Assembly (NCBI RefSeq): GCF_003298775.1
Contig: NZ_QNTQ01000005.1
Location: 62,001-126,000, forward strand
DNA length: 64,000 nt
Reading direction: 5' to 3'
From: Rhodosalinus halophilus
GTDB lineage: Bacteria; Pseudomonadota; Alphaproteobacteria; Rhodobacterales; Rhodobacteraceae
How positions within the stretch are numbered: the first letter of the stretch is position 1; each line of letters begins with the position of its first letter. The translations under genes were made by a program, and so were the position numbers. The notes beneath the pieces are model-generated. The model had not been told where the DNA came from and made no database searches. It saw only the letters and a list, made by a program, of their open reading frames with translations. Below are positions 33,938 to 44,694 of this stretch, piece after piece.

Positions 33938-34570
33938 ATGACGCAGACGGTGCTTTACGACTACTACCGGAGCTCGGCGAGCTATCGCCTCCGCATCGCG
34001 CTCAACCTCGCGGGGGAGGACTACCGGCAGGTGCCGGTGGACCTGCCCTCGAAGGAGCACAAGACGGATGCGCACCTCGCGCGCAATCCGCAAGGGCTCG
34101 TCCCCGTGCTCGAGATAGACGGCCACCGTTTCACCCAGTCGCTGGCGATCCTCGACTATCTCGACCGGACGCGCGGCCTGGGCCTTTTGCCCGTGGATCC
34201 GGCCGAGCGATGCTTCGTGCAGGCGGCCGCCCACGCCATCGCCGTGGACATCCACCCCGTCTGCAACCTGCAGGTCGCCTCCTACGCGGTGAAGATCACC
34301 GAGAACCCGGAGATGCGCCAGCAGTGGATGCAGCGCTTCATCGGCCCGGGCCTCGCCGCCTTCGAGCAACTGCTCGCCCGGTGGGAGCAGGCGCCCTACT
34401 GCACGGGGGATCGAATCACGCTTCCCGACATCTGCCTGATGCCGCAGCTCTACAACGCCGAGCGGTGGGAGGCCGATTACTCCGACTGCCCGCGGATCCT
34501 CGCGGCGAAGGCGGCGCTCGACGCGCATCCGGCCTTCGCGGCCGCCCATCCGGATCGCCACGCCCCCTGA
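33938..34570 (+). CDS. maiA: Maleylacetoacetate isomerase (zeta-class GST)
   Basis: A 210-residue glutathione-dependent isomerase that turns maleylacetoacetate into fumarylacetoacetate, linking HmgA to FahA. The zeta-class active-site motif is SSASYRLRIALNLAG (residues 12-26; the usual SSCSWRVRIAL has Cys where Ala stands). NPQGLVPVLEIDGHRFTQSLAILDYL is the glutathione-binding region. It is the last gene of the cluster, 12 nt after the VOC gene, and ends at a two-hairpin repeat. Confidence 0.94.
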   Translation: MTQTVLYDYYRSSASYRLRIALNLAGEDYRQVPVDLPSKEHKTDAHLARNPQGLVPVLEIDGHRFTQSLAILDYLDRTRGLGLLPVDPAERCFVQAAAHAIAVDIHPVCNLQVASYAVKITENPEMRQQWMQRFIGPGLAAFEQLLARWEQAPYCTGDRITLPDICLMPQLYNAERWEADYSDCPRILAAKAALDAHPAFAAAHPDRHAP

Positions 34571-34643
34571 AGAAGATCTTTCGTCCGAAAAACCCTCGGA
34601 CGGCGGGGACGGACCGCGGCGATTTTCCGTTCGAATAATCGCC
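34571..34643 (-). repeat. Two-hairpin intergenic repeat, copy B (maiA-ridA)
   Basis: Hairpin 34618-34643 (arms GGCGATT/AATCGCC) and hairpin 34579-34590 (TTTCG-TC-CGAAA). Read on the minus strand, the order and sequence match copy A (TTCGAACGGAAA, then GGTTTTTCGG) and copy C (TTCGGACGAA). It fills the gap between convergent maiA and ridA-like genes. Confidence 0.75.
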
Positions 34644-34648
34644 TGTGA

Positions 34649-35053
34649 TCAGGGCAGAGCCGCGGTCGCCTCGATCTCGATCAGGAACTCGGGCAGTGCC
34701 AGTGCCTGCACGCCGATCCAGGTGTTGGCCGCAGGCGTGACATCGCCCCAGAAGTCGGCCAGCGCCGGGACCACGAGGCCCAGCTTCTCGGGCGTGTGAT
34801 CCACCACATAGGTGCGGATGCGAACGATGTGCTCGGGGCCGGCGCCGGCTTCGGCCAGCACGGCCCGGAGGTTGGCGAGCGCCTGCCGGGCCTGCGCGGC
34901 GAGATCGCCCTCGCCCACCACATTGTAGTCCTTGTCCCAGGCCACCTGCCCCGCACAGTGCAGCAGACGTCCCGGCGCGCTCTCCACCGCGTGGGAAAAG
35001 CCATAGGCGAGCGAATCGTAGAGGTCGCCCGGATTGCGGCGCGTGGCGGTCAT
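34649..35053 (-). CDS. RidA family protein
   Basis: A 134-residue RidA/YjgF fold protein. The conserved block is HIVRIRTYVVDHTPEKLGLVVPAL and ANTWIGVQALALPEFLIEIEATA. Family members hydrolyse reactive enamine/imine intermediates of PLP enzymes; the arginine near IRTYV (Arg105 of RidA is in a different segment) could not be aligned with certainty. This is a divergent member, so imine deaminase activity is uncertain. It is convergent with maiA. Confidence 0.85.
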   Translation of the reverse strand: MTATRRNPGDLYDSLAYGFSHAVESAPGRLLHCAGQVAWDKDYNVVGEGDLAAQARQALANLRAVLAEAGAGPEHIVRIRTYVVDHTPEKLGLVVPALADFWGDVTPAANTWIGVQALALPEFLIEIEATAALP

Positions 35054-35140
35054 GGCAGTCCCTCGGCAAAGCGTCCCGTCAGCCTATGCCGTGACTTGCC
35101 CCTGCAGCAAGCCCGCACGTACATCGACAGGGTCGCGGCC

Positions 35141-35169
35141 TTGGAACCGGTGGCCTCCGGGTCCATATA
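35141..35169 (+). promoter_or_regulatory. Possible promoter of the thioredoxin-like gene
   Basis: TTGGAA at 35141-35146, 17-nt spacer, CATATA at 35164-35169, 33 nt before the start codon at 35203. Reasonable sigma-70 fit. Confidence 0.45.
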
Positions 35170-35202
35170 CCGGCCAAGTTTTCGGGAATCGAGGTGACAG
35201 CC

Positions 35203-36120
35203 ATGATCGAACTGGGCGGAGCGAAACAGGCGGCGCCTGACGGCGAGCTGATCAAGGACACGTCCGAGGCCACCTTCATGCAGGACGTGGTGGACGCCTC
35301 GCAGCAGGTGCCGGTCATCGTGGACTTCTGGGCGCCATGGTGCGGGCCGTGCAAGCAGCTGGGCCCGGCGCTCGAGTCGGCCGTGACCGCAGCGCGCGGC
35401 GCGGTGAAGATGGTCAAGGTCAACGTGGACGAGAACCAGATGATCGCGCAGCAGCTGCGCATCCAGTCCATCCCCACGGTCTACGCCTTCTGGCAGGGCC
35501 AGCCGATCGACGGTTTCCAGGGCGCGCTGCCGGCCTCGCAGATCAAGGAGTTCATCGACCGCGTCGTCCAGGCCGCCGGAGGCGAGGCCTCGGGAGGGCT
35601 GGACGAGGCCGTCGAGGCGGCCGAGGCGATGCTGGCGGAGGGAGCCGCGGCCGACGCAGCGCAGACCTTCGCGGCGATCCTTGGCGAGGACGAGCACAAC
35701 GCCGCCGCCTATGGAGGTCTGGTGCGCGCGCACATCGCGATGGGCGATCTGGATCAGGCCGAGGCGATCCTGAACGGCGCACCGGCGGAAATCTCGAAGT
35801 CGCACGAGCTCGAGGCCGCCGCGGCGCAACTCGCGCTCGCCCGCCAGGCCGAGGGCGCGGGCCCCGTCGCCGACCTGCGCGCGCGGGTCGAGGCCGATCC
35901 GAACGACCATCAGGCGCGCTACGACCTCGCGCAGGCGCTCTATGCGCAGGGCGACGCAGCGGGCGCGGTCGACGAGTTGCTGGAGCTCTTCCGGCGCGAC
36001 CGCGAATGGAACGACGGCGCGGCGAAACAGCAGCTCTTCACCATCTTCGACGCGCTCAAACCGAACGATCCGGTGGTGCTCAACGGTCGGCGGAAACTCA
36101 GCTCGATGATATTTGCCTGA
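35203..36120 (+). CDS. Thioredoxin/TPR co-chaperone (CnoX/YbbN-like)
   Basis: A 305-residue protein: an N-terminal thioredoxin domain with active site WCGPC (Cys47, Cys50) and C-terminal TPR-like helical repeats from about residue 125 ([40 protein letters not shown]). E. coli CnoX lacks the second Cys in its motif, whereas this protein keeps the full CxxC and may be redox active. It protects proteins from oxidative aggregation. The ATG at 35203 has GAGG 8 nt upstream; a GTG 9 nt earlier is the alternative. Confidence 0.92.
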   Translation: MIELGGAKQAAPDGELIKDTSEATFMQDVVDASQQVPVIVDFWAPWCGPCKQLGPALESAVTAARGAVKMVKVNVDENQMIAQQLRIQSIPTVYAFWQGQPIDGFQGALPASQIKEFIDRVVQAAGGEASGGLDEAVEAAEAMLAEGAAADAAQTFAAILGEDEHNAAAYGGLVRAHIAMGDLDQAEAILNGAPAEISKSHELEAAAAQLALARQAEGAGPVADLRARVEADPNDHQARYDLAQALYAQGDAAGAVDELLELFRRDREWNDGAAKQQLFTIFDALKPNDPVVLNGRRKLSSMIFA

Positions 36121-36140
36121 GGGGCGCTGCGGGCTAGCTG

Positions 36141-36797
36141 ATGCGAATGTTGAAAGCCGCCGATCTGCCCGAGACGATCCCGGTCTTTCCGCTGCCCGGG
36201 GCGCTTCTTCTGCCGCGGGCGCGGTTGCCGCTGCATATCTTCGAGCCCCGCTATCTGGCCATGCTCGAAGACTGCATGAAGACGCGCGAGCGCCTGATCG
36301 GCATGGTGCAGCCCTGCCCGCGCCCGGGCAGCGACACGCCCGAGTTGCAGCGCATCGGCTGCGCGGGCCGGCTCACGCAGTTCTCCGAGACGGAGGACGG
36401 CCGCTACATGATCACGCTGACCGGCATATCGCGCTTCCGCGTCCTCGAGGAGGTGGAGGGCTTCACCCCCTACCGCCGCGCCAGGGTCTCCTGGGAAGGC
36501 TTCGAACAGGATCTTGGCCACACCGAGGCCGACCCGGCGTTCGACCGCGAGCGCTTTCTGGGGCTGCTCGGGCGCTACTTCGAATCGCGCAACCTCTCCA
36601 CCGACTGGGATTCGCTCAAGCAGGCAGAGGACGAGCTACTGGTCAATTCGCTCTCGATGCTGCTGGACTTCGCGCCCGAGGACAAGCAGGCCCTGCTGGA
36701 GGCGCCGAGCCTGTCCACCCGGCGCGAGACGCTGGTGACGCTGATCGAGTTCACCCTGCGCGCGGGCGAGCGCGGCAGCGGCGGGGCGGTGCAGTGA
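36141..36797 (+). CDS. Lon N-domain (LON substrate-binding) protein
   Basis: A 218-residue stand-alone Lon substrate-binding domain: [29 protein letters not shown] and GCAGRLTQF are typical. It lacks the ATPase and protease parts of Lon. Such proteins are conserved next to the CnoX-like gene in Rhodobacterales, and probably help select protein substrates. The start is ATG at 36141, with a further ATG two codons later. It overlaps the following Trm112-like gene (GTGA). Confidence 0.9.
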   Translation: MRMLKAADLPETIPVFPLPGALLLPRARLPLHIFEPRYLAMLEDCMKTRERLIGMVQPCPRPGSDTPELQRIGCAGRLTQFSETEDGRYMITLTGISRFRVLEEVEGFTPYRRARVSWEGFEQDLGHTEADPAFDRERFLGLLGRYFESRNLSTDWDSLKQAEDELLVNSLSMLLDFAPEDKQALLEAPSLSTRRETLVTLIEFTLRAGERGSGGAVQ

Positions 36798-37006
36798 ACG
36801 AGCGCATGGCCCCCGAACCGGACCCGCAGGCAGGGCACGGCTTCGACCGCAGGATGCTCGAAGCGCTGGTCTGTCCCGAGACGCAGGGCACGCTGGAATA
36901 CGATCCCGTGCGCCAGGAACTCACCTCGCGCGCCGCGGGCCTCGCCTACCCGATCCGCGACGGTATCCCGGTGATGCTTGTGGACGAGGCGCGACGGCTC
37001 GACTGA
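36794..37006 (+). CDS. Trm112/YcaR family protein
   Basis: A 70-residue protein of the Trm112/UPF0434 family: [42 protein letters not shown]. The zinc-ribbon of eukaryotic Trm112 is reduced to one Cys (LVCPE). Such proteins activate methyltransferases. The GTG start at 36794 overlaps the stop of the Lon-N gene; the ATG at 36806 is the other choice. Confidence 0.85.
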   Translation: MNERMAPEPDPQAGHGFDRRMLEALVCPETQGTLEYDPVRQELTSRAAGLAYPIRDGIPVMLVDEARRLD

Positions 37007-37072
37007 CACGACTGCCTCATGCCGCGGCCTGCTCTTGCCGGTCGATCTTGTGCCTGAGCGTTCACGGAAGTC

Positions 37073-38287
37073 TCAGCGCATCAGCGCCGGCAGGTCGCCT
37101 GTCAGCCCCGCGGCCTCGCGGATGAAGCCACGGCGCAGGCGCGGCAGATGCGCCACCGCGCCAAGACCCAGATCCCGGCCAAGCCGGAGGATCGGGTTGT
37201 CGTTCGAGAACAGGCGGTTGAAGCCGTCGGTCGCTGCCGCCAGCGCTGCGGTGTCGAAGCGGCGCCAGCGCGCATAGCGCGCGAGCACGTCGGGCGCGCC
37301 GATGTCCTCGCCGCGCCGCGCGGCCTCGTCCACGACCTGCGCCAGCGCCGCGACATCCCGGAGCCCGGCGTTCAAGCCCTGCCCCGCGATGGGGTGCACG
37401 CGATGCGCGGCGTCGCCTGTCAGCGCGACGCGCGCTGCCGCGAAGTCCTGCGCGACGCTCAGTTCGAGCGGGTAGGTGTAGCGCGCGCCGGCGAGCCCGA
37501 TCTCGCCCAGGAAATCCCCGAAGCGCGGCCGCAGCGCCGTGAGATAGCCGGCGTCGTCGAGCGCCTGGATCGCCTCGGCCCGGTCGTCGCGCTCTGTCCA
37601 GACGATGGAGGAGCGGTTTCCCGGCAAGGGCAGGATGGCAAGCGGCCCCTCGGGCATGAAGAACTGATGCGCGATGCCGTGATGCGGCGTCTCGTGCTCC
37701 AGCGCACAGACGAGCGCCGTCTGACCGTAGCGCCAGCCCGTCCGCCGGATCCCCGCCCGCTTCGCGGTCTCGCTCCGCACGCCGTCGCAGCCCACCAGCA
37801 GCGCACCGCTGAGCCTGCGGCCCGAGCCGAGCGTGGCCGTCACAGCGCCCGCTTCCGGCGCCTGGCCGACCACCCGTTCGCCGTCGAGATGCGTGATGCG
37901 CGGCTCCGCCTCCACCGCCGCGAGAAGAGCGCGGCGCAGAAAGCGGTCCTCGATCATGTGGCCCATCGGGCCTTCCTCGATCTCGGCGTGGTGGAACTCG
38001 AGCCAGAGCGGCGAGGGCCCCTCACCCGCGCGGCCGTCGCTCACCTTGATCTCCAGGATCGGCTGGGCGTGCTCCGCGATCGTCTGTGCCAGCCCGAGCG
38101 CGCGCAGCATCCGGACCGACGCGAGCGCCAGCGCGTAGGAGCGGCCGTCGAAGTCCTCGGCGGCGCGAACGGCGGCGGGGGCCGGGTCGATCAGCGCCAC
38201 GCTGCGCCCGGCCCGCGCCAGCGCGAGGGCGAGGGCGGTGCCCGTCAGCCCGCCGCCGGCAATGAGGATCTCGGCATCGAAGGTCAT
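37073..38287 (-). CDS. UbiH/UbiF/VisC/COQ6-family FAD hydroxylase
   Basis: A 404-residue flavin monooxygenase of ubiquinone synthesis. The FAD motif ILIAGGGLTGTALALALARAG is at residues 7-27. The DG motif is LLVGCDGVRSETAKRAGI, and the second FAD motif is ALTGDAAHRVHPIAGQGLNAGLRD, the UbiH-type signature. It hydroxylates an octaprenyl-phenol ring at a position (C1, C5 or C6) that sequence alone does not fix. It is convergent with the Trm112-like gene and divergent from the amidase. Confidence 0.93.
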   Translation of the reverse strand: MTFDAEILIAGGGLTGTALALALARAGRSVALIDPAPAAVRAAEDFDGRSYALALASVRMLRALGLAQTIAEHAQPILEIKVSDGRAGEGPSPLWLEFHHAEIEEGPMGHMIEDRFLRRALLAAVEAEPRITHLDGERVVGQAPEAGAVTATLGSGRRLSGALLVGCDGVRSETAKRAGIRRTGWRYGQTALVCALEHETPHHGIAHQFFMPEGPLAILPLPGNRSSIVWTERDDRAEAIQALDDAGYLTALRPRFGDFLGEIGLAGARYTYPLELSVAQDFAAARVALTGDAAHRVHPIAGQGLNAGLRDVAALAQVVDEAARRGEDIGAPDVLARYARWRRFDTAALAAATDGFNRLFSNDNPILRLGRDLGLGAVAHLPRLRRGFIREAAGLTGDLPALMR

Positions 38288-38369
38288 GGGCCGACATATG
38301 CGCGGCGCGGCGGGATTGTCCATGCGCCGCGGCGCCGCTACCGTCCCGCCCGACCAAGAGGAGGGGCGG

Positions 38370-39698
38370 ATGCAGGACTGGCTTCGGATGAGCGCGGCGG
38401 CGCTCGGGCGCGGCATCGGAGCGGGCGAGATCGAGCCGGTCGCACTGACCGAGACCATTCTCGAGGCGGCAGACGCGCACCCGCTGCGCGACCGAATCTA
38501 TGCCCGCCTGACGCCCGAGCGCGCCCGGGCCGAAGCGCGCGCCGCGTCGGCGCGCGCGCGGCTGGGGCTGCGCCGCTCGGCGCTCGACGGCGTGCCGGCG
38601 AGCTGGAAGGATCTCTTCGACACGGCGGGCGTCGCCACCGAGGCGGGAAGCGCGCTCCTGCGCGGCCGGGTGCCGGCGCGCGACGCCGACGTGCTGCGCA
38701 ACGCGACCCTTGCGGGCCTCGTCTGTCTCGGCAAGACGCATCTCTCCGAGCTCGCCTTCTCGGGGCTGGGCTACAATCCGATCACCGCGACGCCGCCCTC
38801 GGTGACGAACCCCGATGCGGTTTCGGGCGGCTCCTCCTCCGGCGCGGCGACGAGCGTGGCCTTCGGGCTCGCGCCCGTGGCCGTGGGCTCGGACACCGGC
38901 GGCTCGGTCCGGGTGCCGGCCGCCTGGAACGACCTGGTGGGGCTGAAGACGACCGCGGGGCGCGTGCCGCTGGGCGGCGTCGTGCCTCTGGCGGCCCGGT
39001 TCGACACCGTGGGTCCGATCGCCCGGACCGTCGAGGACGCGGCGCTTATGCTCGCCGCCCTCGAGGGGCGCCCGGCGCCCGACCTGCGCGGCGCGCGGCT
39101 CGAGGGCGTGCGCTTCGCCGAACTGCGGACTATCGCCTTCGACGATCTGCGTGCGGCGCCGCGCGAGGGCTACGCACAGGCGGCCGAACGGTTGCGCACC
39201 GCCGGTGCCGAGATCGTCCCGATCGAGGTTCCCGCCCTCGAAGGTCCGATGGGCGACTCGGCTCTACTCTACACCTCCGAAGCCTATGCGGCCTGGCGGG
39301 AGGTGATCGAAGCGAACCCCGAGGCGATGTTCCCGGAAATCCTGGAACGGTTCCGCGGCGGCGCCGGGACGCTCGCGGCAGATTACCTTGCGGCCTGGGA
39401 GCGCATGATCGCCGCCCGCCGCGCCTGGGCCGAGGCGACGGCGGGCTTCGACGCCGTGATCTGCCCCACCGTCGCCAACACGCCGCCCAGGCTCGACCGC
39501 CTGAAGACCGACAGCGACTACTACCGGACAGAGAACCTGCTGACTCTGCGCAACACGCGGATCGGCAACCTGATGGGGCTGCCCGCGCTCACGCTGCCGG
39601 CGGGCGTGCCGGCGACCGGCCTGCAGATCCTCGGCCGGCCGATGGGCGAAGCGGCGTTGCTCAGGCTGGGCGCGGCGACGGAGGCGGCGCTCGACTGA
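38370..39698 (+). CDS. Amidase signature family enzyme
   Basis: A 442-residue amidase with the Ser-cisSer-Lys triad in place: Lys80 (SWKDLFD), Ser155 (GGSSSG) and nucleophile Ser179 (SDTGGSVR); the 24-residue spacing between the two serines is that of the family. It hydrolyses a C-N amide bond. It is not GatA, as it lacks a gatC/gatB context. GAGGAGGGG stands just before the ATG. The substrate is unknown. Confidence 0.9.
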   Translation: MQDWLRMSAAALGRGIGAGEIEPVALTETILEAADAHPLRDRIYARLTPERARAEARAASARARLGLRRSALDGVPASWKDLFDTAGVATEAGSALLRGRVPARDADVLRNATLAGLVCLGKTHLSELAFSGLGYNPITATPPSVTNPDAVSGGSSSGAATSVAFGLAPVAVGSDTGGSVRVPAAWNDLVGLKTTAGRVPLGGVVPLAARFDTVGPIARTVEDAALMLAALEGRPAPDLRGARLEGVRFAELRTIAFDDLRAAPREGYAQAAERLRTAGAEIVPIEVPALEGPMGDSALLYTSEAYAAWREVIEANPEAMFPEILERFRGGAGTLAADYLAAWERMIAARRAWAEATAGFDAVICPTVANTPPRLDRLKTDSDYYRTENLLTLRNTRIGNLMGLPALTLPAGVPATGLQILGRPMGEAALLRLGAATEAALD

Positions 39699-39839
39699 GG
39701 CGGTCCGTTCGGCGGGCCTATGGCGCGGCCGCCACAACCCTGTGGCGTCGCGGTCTTTTTCTGGACGGGGCCGGGGCGAGTTTGTATCTTCGCAACCGAA
39801 ACGGGGCGCGACGACCCCGGTCTTGAGGCAGTGCAGGCA

Positions 39840-41018
39840 ATGTTTCCCGAGCGGTTCGGCACCCTACCGCCCTATGCGTTCCCGCGTCTGCGGGCTCTGC
39901 TCGACGGCCATGCGCCGGGCGGCGAGGTCGTGCAGATGGCGCTTGGCGAGCCGCAGCACCCCTTTCCCGACTGGGTGAGCGAAGAGATTGTCGCGCACGC
40001 GTCCGAGTTTGGGCGCTACCCCCCGAACGACGGCACGCCCGAGCTGCGGCAGGCCTGCGCCGAGTATCTCGGCCGCCGCTACGGCGTCGAGATCGCCCCC
40101 GAGACGCAGGTCATGGCGCTCAACGGCACCCGCGAGGGCCTCTACAACGCCGCCATGGCGCTGCTGCCCTCGCAGAAGTCCGGGCAGCAGGCCGCGGTGC
40201 TGATGCCCAATCCCTTCTACCAGGTCTACATGGTCGCCGCGCGCTCGATCGGGGCGGAGGCGGTCTTCGTCCCTGCCACGCGCGAGACGGGCTTCCTGCC
40301 GGATTTCGCAGCGCTGCCCGAGGATCTGCTGGCCCGCACCGCCGCCGTCTATCTCTGCTCGCCGGCCAACCCGCAGGGCGCAGTGGCCGACGCGGTCTAT
40401 TGGGACCGCCTGATCGGCCTGGCGGAGCGGCATGATTTCAGGATCTTCGCCGACGAATGCTACGCCGAGCTCTACCGCGAGACGCCGCCCACCGGCGCGC
40501 TGGAGATCGCGGCCGCCCGCGGCGCGGATCCGGAGCGGGTCGTCGTCTTTCATTCGCTGTCCAAACGATCCAGCGTGCCGGGCCTGCGCTCGGGCTTCGT
40601 CGCGGGCGGACCGGAGAGCCTGAAGCGCGTCAAGCAGCTCCGCGCCTATTCCGGCGCGCCGCTGCCGCTGCCGATTCAGCGCGCCTCGGCCAGGCTCTGG
40701 GCCGACGACGACCACGTGGAAGAGAACCGCCGCCTCTACCGCCGCAAATACGCGATGGCCGACGAGGTGCTGGGCGATCTGCCGGGCTACACCGCGCCCG
40801 AGGCGGGGTTTTTCCTGTGGCTCGAGGTGGAGGACGGCGAGGCTGCGGCGCTGCGGCTCTGGCGCGAGGCCGGCGTGCGCGTCCTGCCGGGCGCCTATCT
40901 CGCGCAGGATGCAGGAGAGGGCAATCCGGGCGCGCCCTTCATCCGCGCCGCGCTCGTCGCTCCGGACGCCGAGGTGCTGCGCGGGCTCCAGGCGATCCGC
41001 CGCGTGCTCGAGACATAA
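39840..41018 (+). CDS. Class I/II aminotransferase (DapC-like)
   Basis: A 392-residue PLP-dependent fold-type I aminotransferase: [56 protein letters not shown], and lysine in [20 protein letters not shown]. The SLSKRSN/S-PGLRSG block is typical of succinyldiaminopimelate aminotransferases (DapC) of lysine/peptidoglycan synthesis, although other keto-acid substrates are possible. The start at 39840 is followed by the standard [13 protein letters not shown]; a longer frame is less likely. ftsK starts 17 nt after the stop. Confidence 0.88.
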   Translation: MFPERFGTLPPYAFPRLRALLDGHAPGGEVVQMALGEPQHPFPDWVSEEIVAHASEFGRYPPNDGTPELRQACAEYLGRRYGVEIAPETQVMALNGTREGLYNAAMALLPSQKSGQQAAVLMPNPFYQVYMVAARSIGAEAVFVPATRETGFLPDFAALPEDLLARTAAVYLCSPANPQGAVADAVYWDRLIGLAERHDFRIFADECYAELYRETPPTGALEIAAARGADPERVVVFHSLSKRSSVPGLRSGFVAGGPESLKRVKQLRAYSGAPLPLPIQRASARLWADDDHVEENRRLYRRKYAMADEVLGDLPGYTAPEAGFFLWLEVEDGEAAALRLWREAGVRVLPGAYLAQDAGEGNPGAPFIRAALVAPDAEVLRGLQAIRRVLET

Positions 41019-41034
41019 AAGGAGAGGGAGACCA

Positions 41035-43947
41035 ATGGCATACCAGGCCCGCGGGCGTGACCCGCTCCTCGACAGCGAGATGGCGGATGCGCTCGAGAAG
41101 CGCGGAAAGGAGCTCGTCGGGCTCGCGCTGATCGCGCTCGGAGCGGCGGTCGCGGCCTTGCTGGCCTCGTATCATCCCGACGACCCGAGCTGGATGGCGG
41201 CCACCGACGGGCCGGTGCACAACTGGCTCGGCCGCACCGGCGCCACGGTCGCAGCGCCGCTGATTCTCGTCGTCGGCCTGGGCGCCTGGGGCATCGCGGC
41301 GGTGACCTCGGCCTGGGGCCTGCGGCTCTTTCTGCATCGGGGCGAGGAGCGCGCGCTGGGCCGCGTGGTCTTTGCGCCGATCTGGATCGCCGCGCTGTCG
41401 GTCTATGCGGCGACGCTGGTGCCGGGCGATGGCTGGACTCATCCCTTCGGCCTGGGCGGCTTTTTCGGCGACACGGTGGTGGCGGCGATGCTGACCGCGG
41501 CGCCGCTCGGGCCCGGCCTGGGGCTCAAGCTGGTCTCGGCGGGCATGGCGCTGGCGCTGGTGGCGATGGGCGCCTTCGTGCTCGGATTCTCACGCGCGGA
41601 GCTACGGGGTATCGGCCGCTTCGTCGGACTGGGCGTCGTTGTGGTCTACGCAAGCCTGATCACCCTGCTGAAGAAGGCTGCGCGGCTCGTGGCCAATGCC
41701 GCGAGGCTCCTGGCGCACGGCATGCAGGCGGGACGTGAAGGGCTCGCAGCACGGGCCGAGGCACGGGCGGCGGCGCGCGCGGAGGCGGCCGAAGAGGCGC
41801 GCGCCGCCACGCTGGTGCGCCGGGGCGACGCCCCTGACACTCGCGCGCCGGCGCAAAGATCAGGGGGCCTGCTTGCGCGGATGCCGGCGCTCGTCGGCCG
41901 CCCCGAACCGATGCCCGAGCCCGAGCTCATCGACCGCGGGGAGCCGCAGTTCGAGCCGGAGATGCCGGGCGAGGGCAGGATCCGCGCGCGTATCGCCGAC
42001 GCGGTCCGTGCCCGCGCCATAAAGGGCGGTGTCGCCAATCCGCCGAAGGAGGCGCCGCTCACCCGCGGCCGCGGCCGCGGGCCCGATCCGCTGGTGCTCG
42101 ACACCTCCCGCCCGCGGCGGGAGCCGCCGCTGACCGCAGCCGGCGGACTCGCGACTGCGGCCGAGCCGCCGCTGACGGCCGCCCATGCCGCGCGCCCGGA
42201 AGACGACGATCAGGGCTTCGAAGAGACCGAGTGGGATGCCGCCACCGCATGGCGCGCGGCCGAGGCCGAGCATGACCCGGCGCCCGCCTCTCAACCTTCG
42301 CCGCGTCCGCGGCTGCCCGTGGCCGAGCCGCCGCGCCCGAAGGTCGAGGCCCCGCCGCGCAAGGCCCCCCCACCCTCGCGCCGTGCGCGGGAAGAGGCGC
42401 AGCCGGCGCTTCGCTTCGCCGAACCGGAGGAGTCTGCCTACGAACTGCCGCCGCTCGCCCTGCTGCGGAACCCGGATTCGATCGAGCGTCACTACCTGAG
42501 CGAAGAGGCGCTGGCTCAGAACGCCCGGATGCTCGAGAGCGTGCTCGAGGACTACGGCGTGAAGGGCGACATCGTGAGCGTGCGCCCAGGCCCCGTGGTG
42601 ACCATGTACGAGCTCGAGCCGGCCCCGGGGCTCAAGGCCAGCCGGGTGATCGGCCTCGCCGACGACATCGCGCGGTCGATGTCGGCGCTCTCGGCGCGCG
42701 TCTCGACCGTTCCGGGCCGTTCGGTGATCGGGATCGAACTGCCCAACGACAAGCGCGAGATGGTGCTCCTGCGCGAGATCCTCGCCTCGCGCGACTTCGG
42801 CGACGGCACGCAGAAGCTGCCGCTCGCGCTGGGCAAGACGATCGGCGGCGAGTCGGTGGTCGCGAACCTGGCCAAGATGCCGCACCTGCTGATCGCGGGC
42901 ACCACCGGCTCGGGCAAGTCCGTGGCGATCAACACCTTCATCCTGTCGCTGCTCTACAAGCTCACGCCGGACGAGTGCCGGCTCATCATGATCGACCCCA
43001 AGATGCTGGAACTCAGCGTCTACGACGGGATTCCGCATTTGCTCTCGCCTGTCGTCACCGACCCCAAGAAGGCGGTCGTCGCGCTCAAGTGGGTCGTGGG
43101 CGAGATGGAGGAGCGCTACCGCAAGATGTCGAAGATGGGCGTGCGCAACATCGACGGATACAACAGCCGCGTCGAGGACGCGCAGGCCCGGGGCGAGATG
43201 TTCCGCCGCACGGTGCAGACCGGCTTCGACGACGAGACCGGCGAGCCGGTCTTCGAGACCGAGGAATTCGCGCCCGAGAAGATGCCCTACATCGTGGTCA
43301 TCGTGGACGAGATGGCCGACCTGATGATGGTCGCCGGCAAGGAGATCGAGGCCTGCATCCAGCGCCTGGCGCAGATGGCGCGCGCCTCCGGCATCCACCT
43401 CATCATGGCGACGCAGCGGCCCTCGGTCGACGTCATCACCGGCACGATCAAGGCGAACTTCCCCACGCGCATCAGCTTCCAGGTCACGTCGAAGATCGAC
43501 TCCCGCACCATCCTGGGCGAGCAGGGCGCCGAGCAGCTGCTGGGTCAGGGCGACATGCTCTACATGGCCGGTGGCGGACGCATCTCGCGCTGTCACGGCC
43601 CCTTCGTCTCGGACGAGGAGGTGGAAGAGATCGTCAACCACCTGAAGGCCTTCGGCGAACCCGACTACGTCTCTGGCGTGGTCGAGGGGCCCGACGAGGA
43701 CCGCTCGGGCGACATCGACGCCGTTCTTGGCCTAGGCGGGAACACCGACGGCGAGGACGCGCTCTACGACCAGGCGGTGCAGATCGTGGCACGCGACCGC
43801 AAGTGCTCGACCTCCTACATCCAGCGCAAGCTGGGCATCGGCTACAACAAGGCCGCGCGGCTGGTGGAGCAGATGGAGGATCAGGGCGTGGTCAGCCCGG
43901 CCAACCACGTGGGAAAGCGCGAGATCCTGCTGCCTGAGCCGCAGTGA
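41035..43947 (+). CDS. ftsK: DNA translocase FtsK
   Basis: A 970-residue divisome-anchored DNA pump that moves chromosome termini and activates XerCD recombination. It has four N-terminal membrane helices (residues about 25-205), a Pro/Ala/Arg-rich linker (about 210-480), the motor domain with Walker [16 protein letters not shown] near residue 621 and Walker [11 protein letters not shown], and a C-terminal gamma winged helix ([32 protein letters not shown]) that reads KOPS. The linker is of low complexity, as usual. GGAGAGGGAG stands before the ATG. lolA follows after 131 nt. Confidence 0.97.
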   Translation: MAYQARGRDPLLDSEMADALEKRGKELVGLALIALGAAVAALLASYHPDDPSWMAATDGPVHNWLGRTGATVAAPLILVVGLGAWGIAAVTSAWGLRLFLHRGEERALGRVVFAPIWIAALSVYAATLVPGDGWTHPFGLGGFFGDTVVAAMLTAAPLGPGLGLKLVSAGMALALVAMGAFVLGFSRAELRGIGRFVGLGVVVVYASLITLLKKAARLVANAARLLAHGMQAGREGLAARAEARAAARAEAAEEARAATLVRRGDAPDTRAPAQRSGGLLARMPALVGRPEPMPEPELIDRGEPQFEPEMPGEGRIRARIADAVRARAIKGGVANPPKEAPLTRGRGRGPDPLVLDTSRPRREPPLTAAGGLATAAEPPLTAAHAARPEDDDQGFEETEWDAATAWRAAEAEHDPAPASQPSPRPRLPVAEPPRPKVEAPPRKAPPPSRRAREEAQPALRFAEPEESAYELPPLALLRNPDSIERHYLSEEALAQNARMLESVLEDYGVKGDIVSVRPGPVVTMYELEPAPGLKASRVIGLADDIARSMSALSARVSTVPGRSVIGIELPNDKREMVLLREILASRDFGDGTQKLPLALGKTIGGESVVANLAKMPHLLIAGTTGSGKSVAINTFILSLLYKLTPDECRLIMIDPKMLELSVYDGIPHLLSPVVTDPKKAVVALKWVVGEMEERYRKMSKMGVRNIDGYNSRVEDAQARGEMFRRTVQTGFDDETGEPVFETEEFAPEKMPYIVVIVDEMADLMMVAGKEIEACIQRLAQMARASGIHLIMATQRPSVDVITGTIKANFPTRISFQVTSKIDSRTILGEQGAEQLLGQGDMLYMAGGGRISRCHGPFVSDEEVEEIVNHLKAFGEPDYVSGVVEGPDEDRSGDIDAVLGLGGNTDGEDALYDQAVQIVARDRKCSTSYIQRKLGIGYNKAARLVEQMEDQGVVSPANHVGKREILLPEPQ

Positions 43948-44078
43948 GGCCGAGCGCCCGGGCGCCCCTGCAGCGACTTCGGCGGAGTTTCGCGCAGGGC
44001 CGGCCTCGCGCCGTCCCGTCGCGGCAAAGTGAGCGCAGGGGTGATGCGCGGCCGGCCCGGCGTGTCTAGATTGGAGTC

Positions 44079-44684
44079 ATGACAAGGACACGCATCTTGC
44101 TGGCGGGCGCGCTCGCGCTCGCCGTGGCGGCACCGGCGGCGGCGGAAAAGCTGTCGCTCGGGGCGATTTCGGATTATCTCAACGGCCTGCGTACCGTCGA
44201 AGGCGCGTTCACGCAGATCAACGCCGACGGCACGATCCAGACCGGCACGGTCTATATCAGCCGGCCCGGAAAGGTGCGGTTCGAATACGACCCGCCGGAG
44301 GAGACGCTGGTGCTCGCCTCGGGCGGCGCGGTGGCGATCTTCGACCCCAAGGGCAACGCGGGGCCGGAAACCTATCCGCTCGACCGCACGCCGCTCAAGA
44401 TCATCCTCGCCGAGAACGTCGATCTCACGCGCGAGCGCATGGTGACCGGCCATGCGCATGACGGCACCTCGACCGTCGTGACCGCGCAGGATCCCGAGCA
44501 TCCCGAATACGGCAACATCCAGCTCGTCTTCACCGGGCCGCCCGTGGAGCTGCGCCAGTGGCGGGTGAACGACGATCAGGGCGGCCCGACCACCGTGGTG
44601 CTGGGTGACGTGACCGTGGGCGGGCGCCTGCCCGACAGCCTGTTCAACATCCAGCTCAACACCGAGCAGGAAACGCGCCGGTAG
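44079..44684 (+). CDS. lolA: Outer-membrane lipoprotein carrier protein LolA
   Basis: A 201-residue periplasmic carrier that ferries lipoproteins from LolCDE to the outer membrane. Sec signal at residues 1-22 (LALAVAAPAAA). The core SDYLNGLRTVEGAFTQINADGTIQTGTVYISRPGKVRFEYDPP is that of LolA/outer-membrane lipoprotein sorting proteins in alphaproteobacteria. The ftsK-lolA order is conserved in many proteobacteria. It is convergent with the SLT lipoprotein gene, 10 nt away. Confidence 0.94.
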   Translation: MTRTRILLAGALALAVAAPAAAEKLSLGAISDYLNGLRTVEGAFTQINADGTIQTGTVYISRPGKVRFEYDPPEETLVLASGGAVAIFDPKGNAGPETYPLDRTPLKIILAENVDLTRERMVTGHAHDGTSTVVTAQDPEHPEYGNIQLVFTGPPVELRQWRVNDDQGGPTTVVLGDVTVGGRLPDSLFNIQLNTEQETRR

Positions 44685-44694
44685 GCCGTCGCGC

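Noticed and set aside
37148-39826. An 892-codon open frame across the UbiH-family and amidase genes
   Set aside because: It runs antisense to one clear gene and out of frame with another, has low-complexity composition and no domain.
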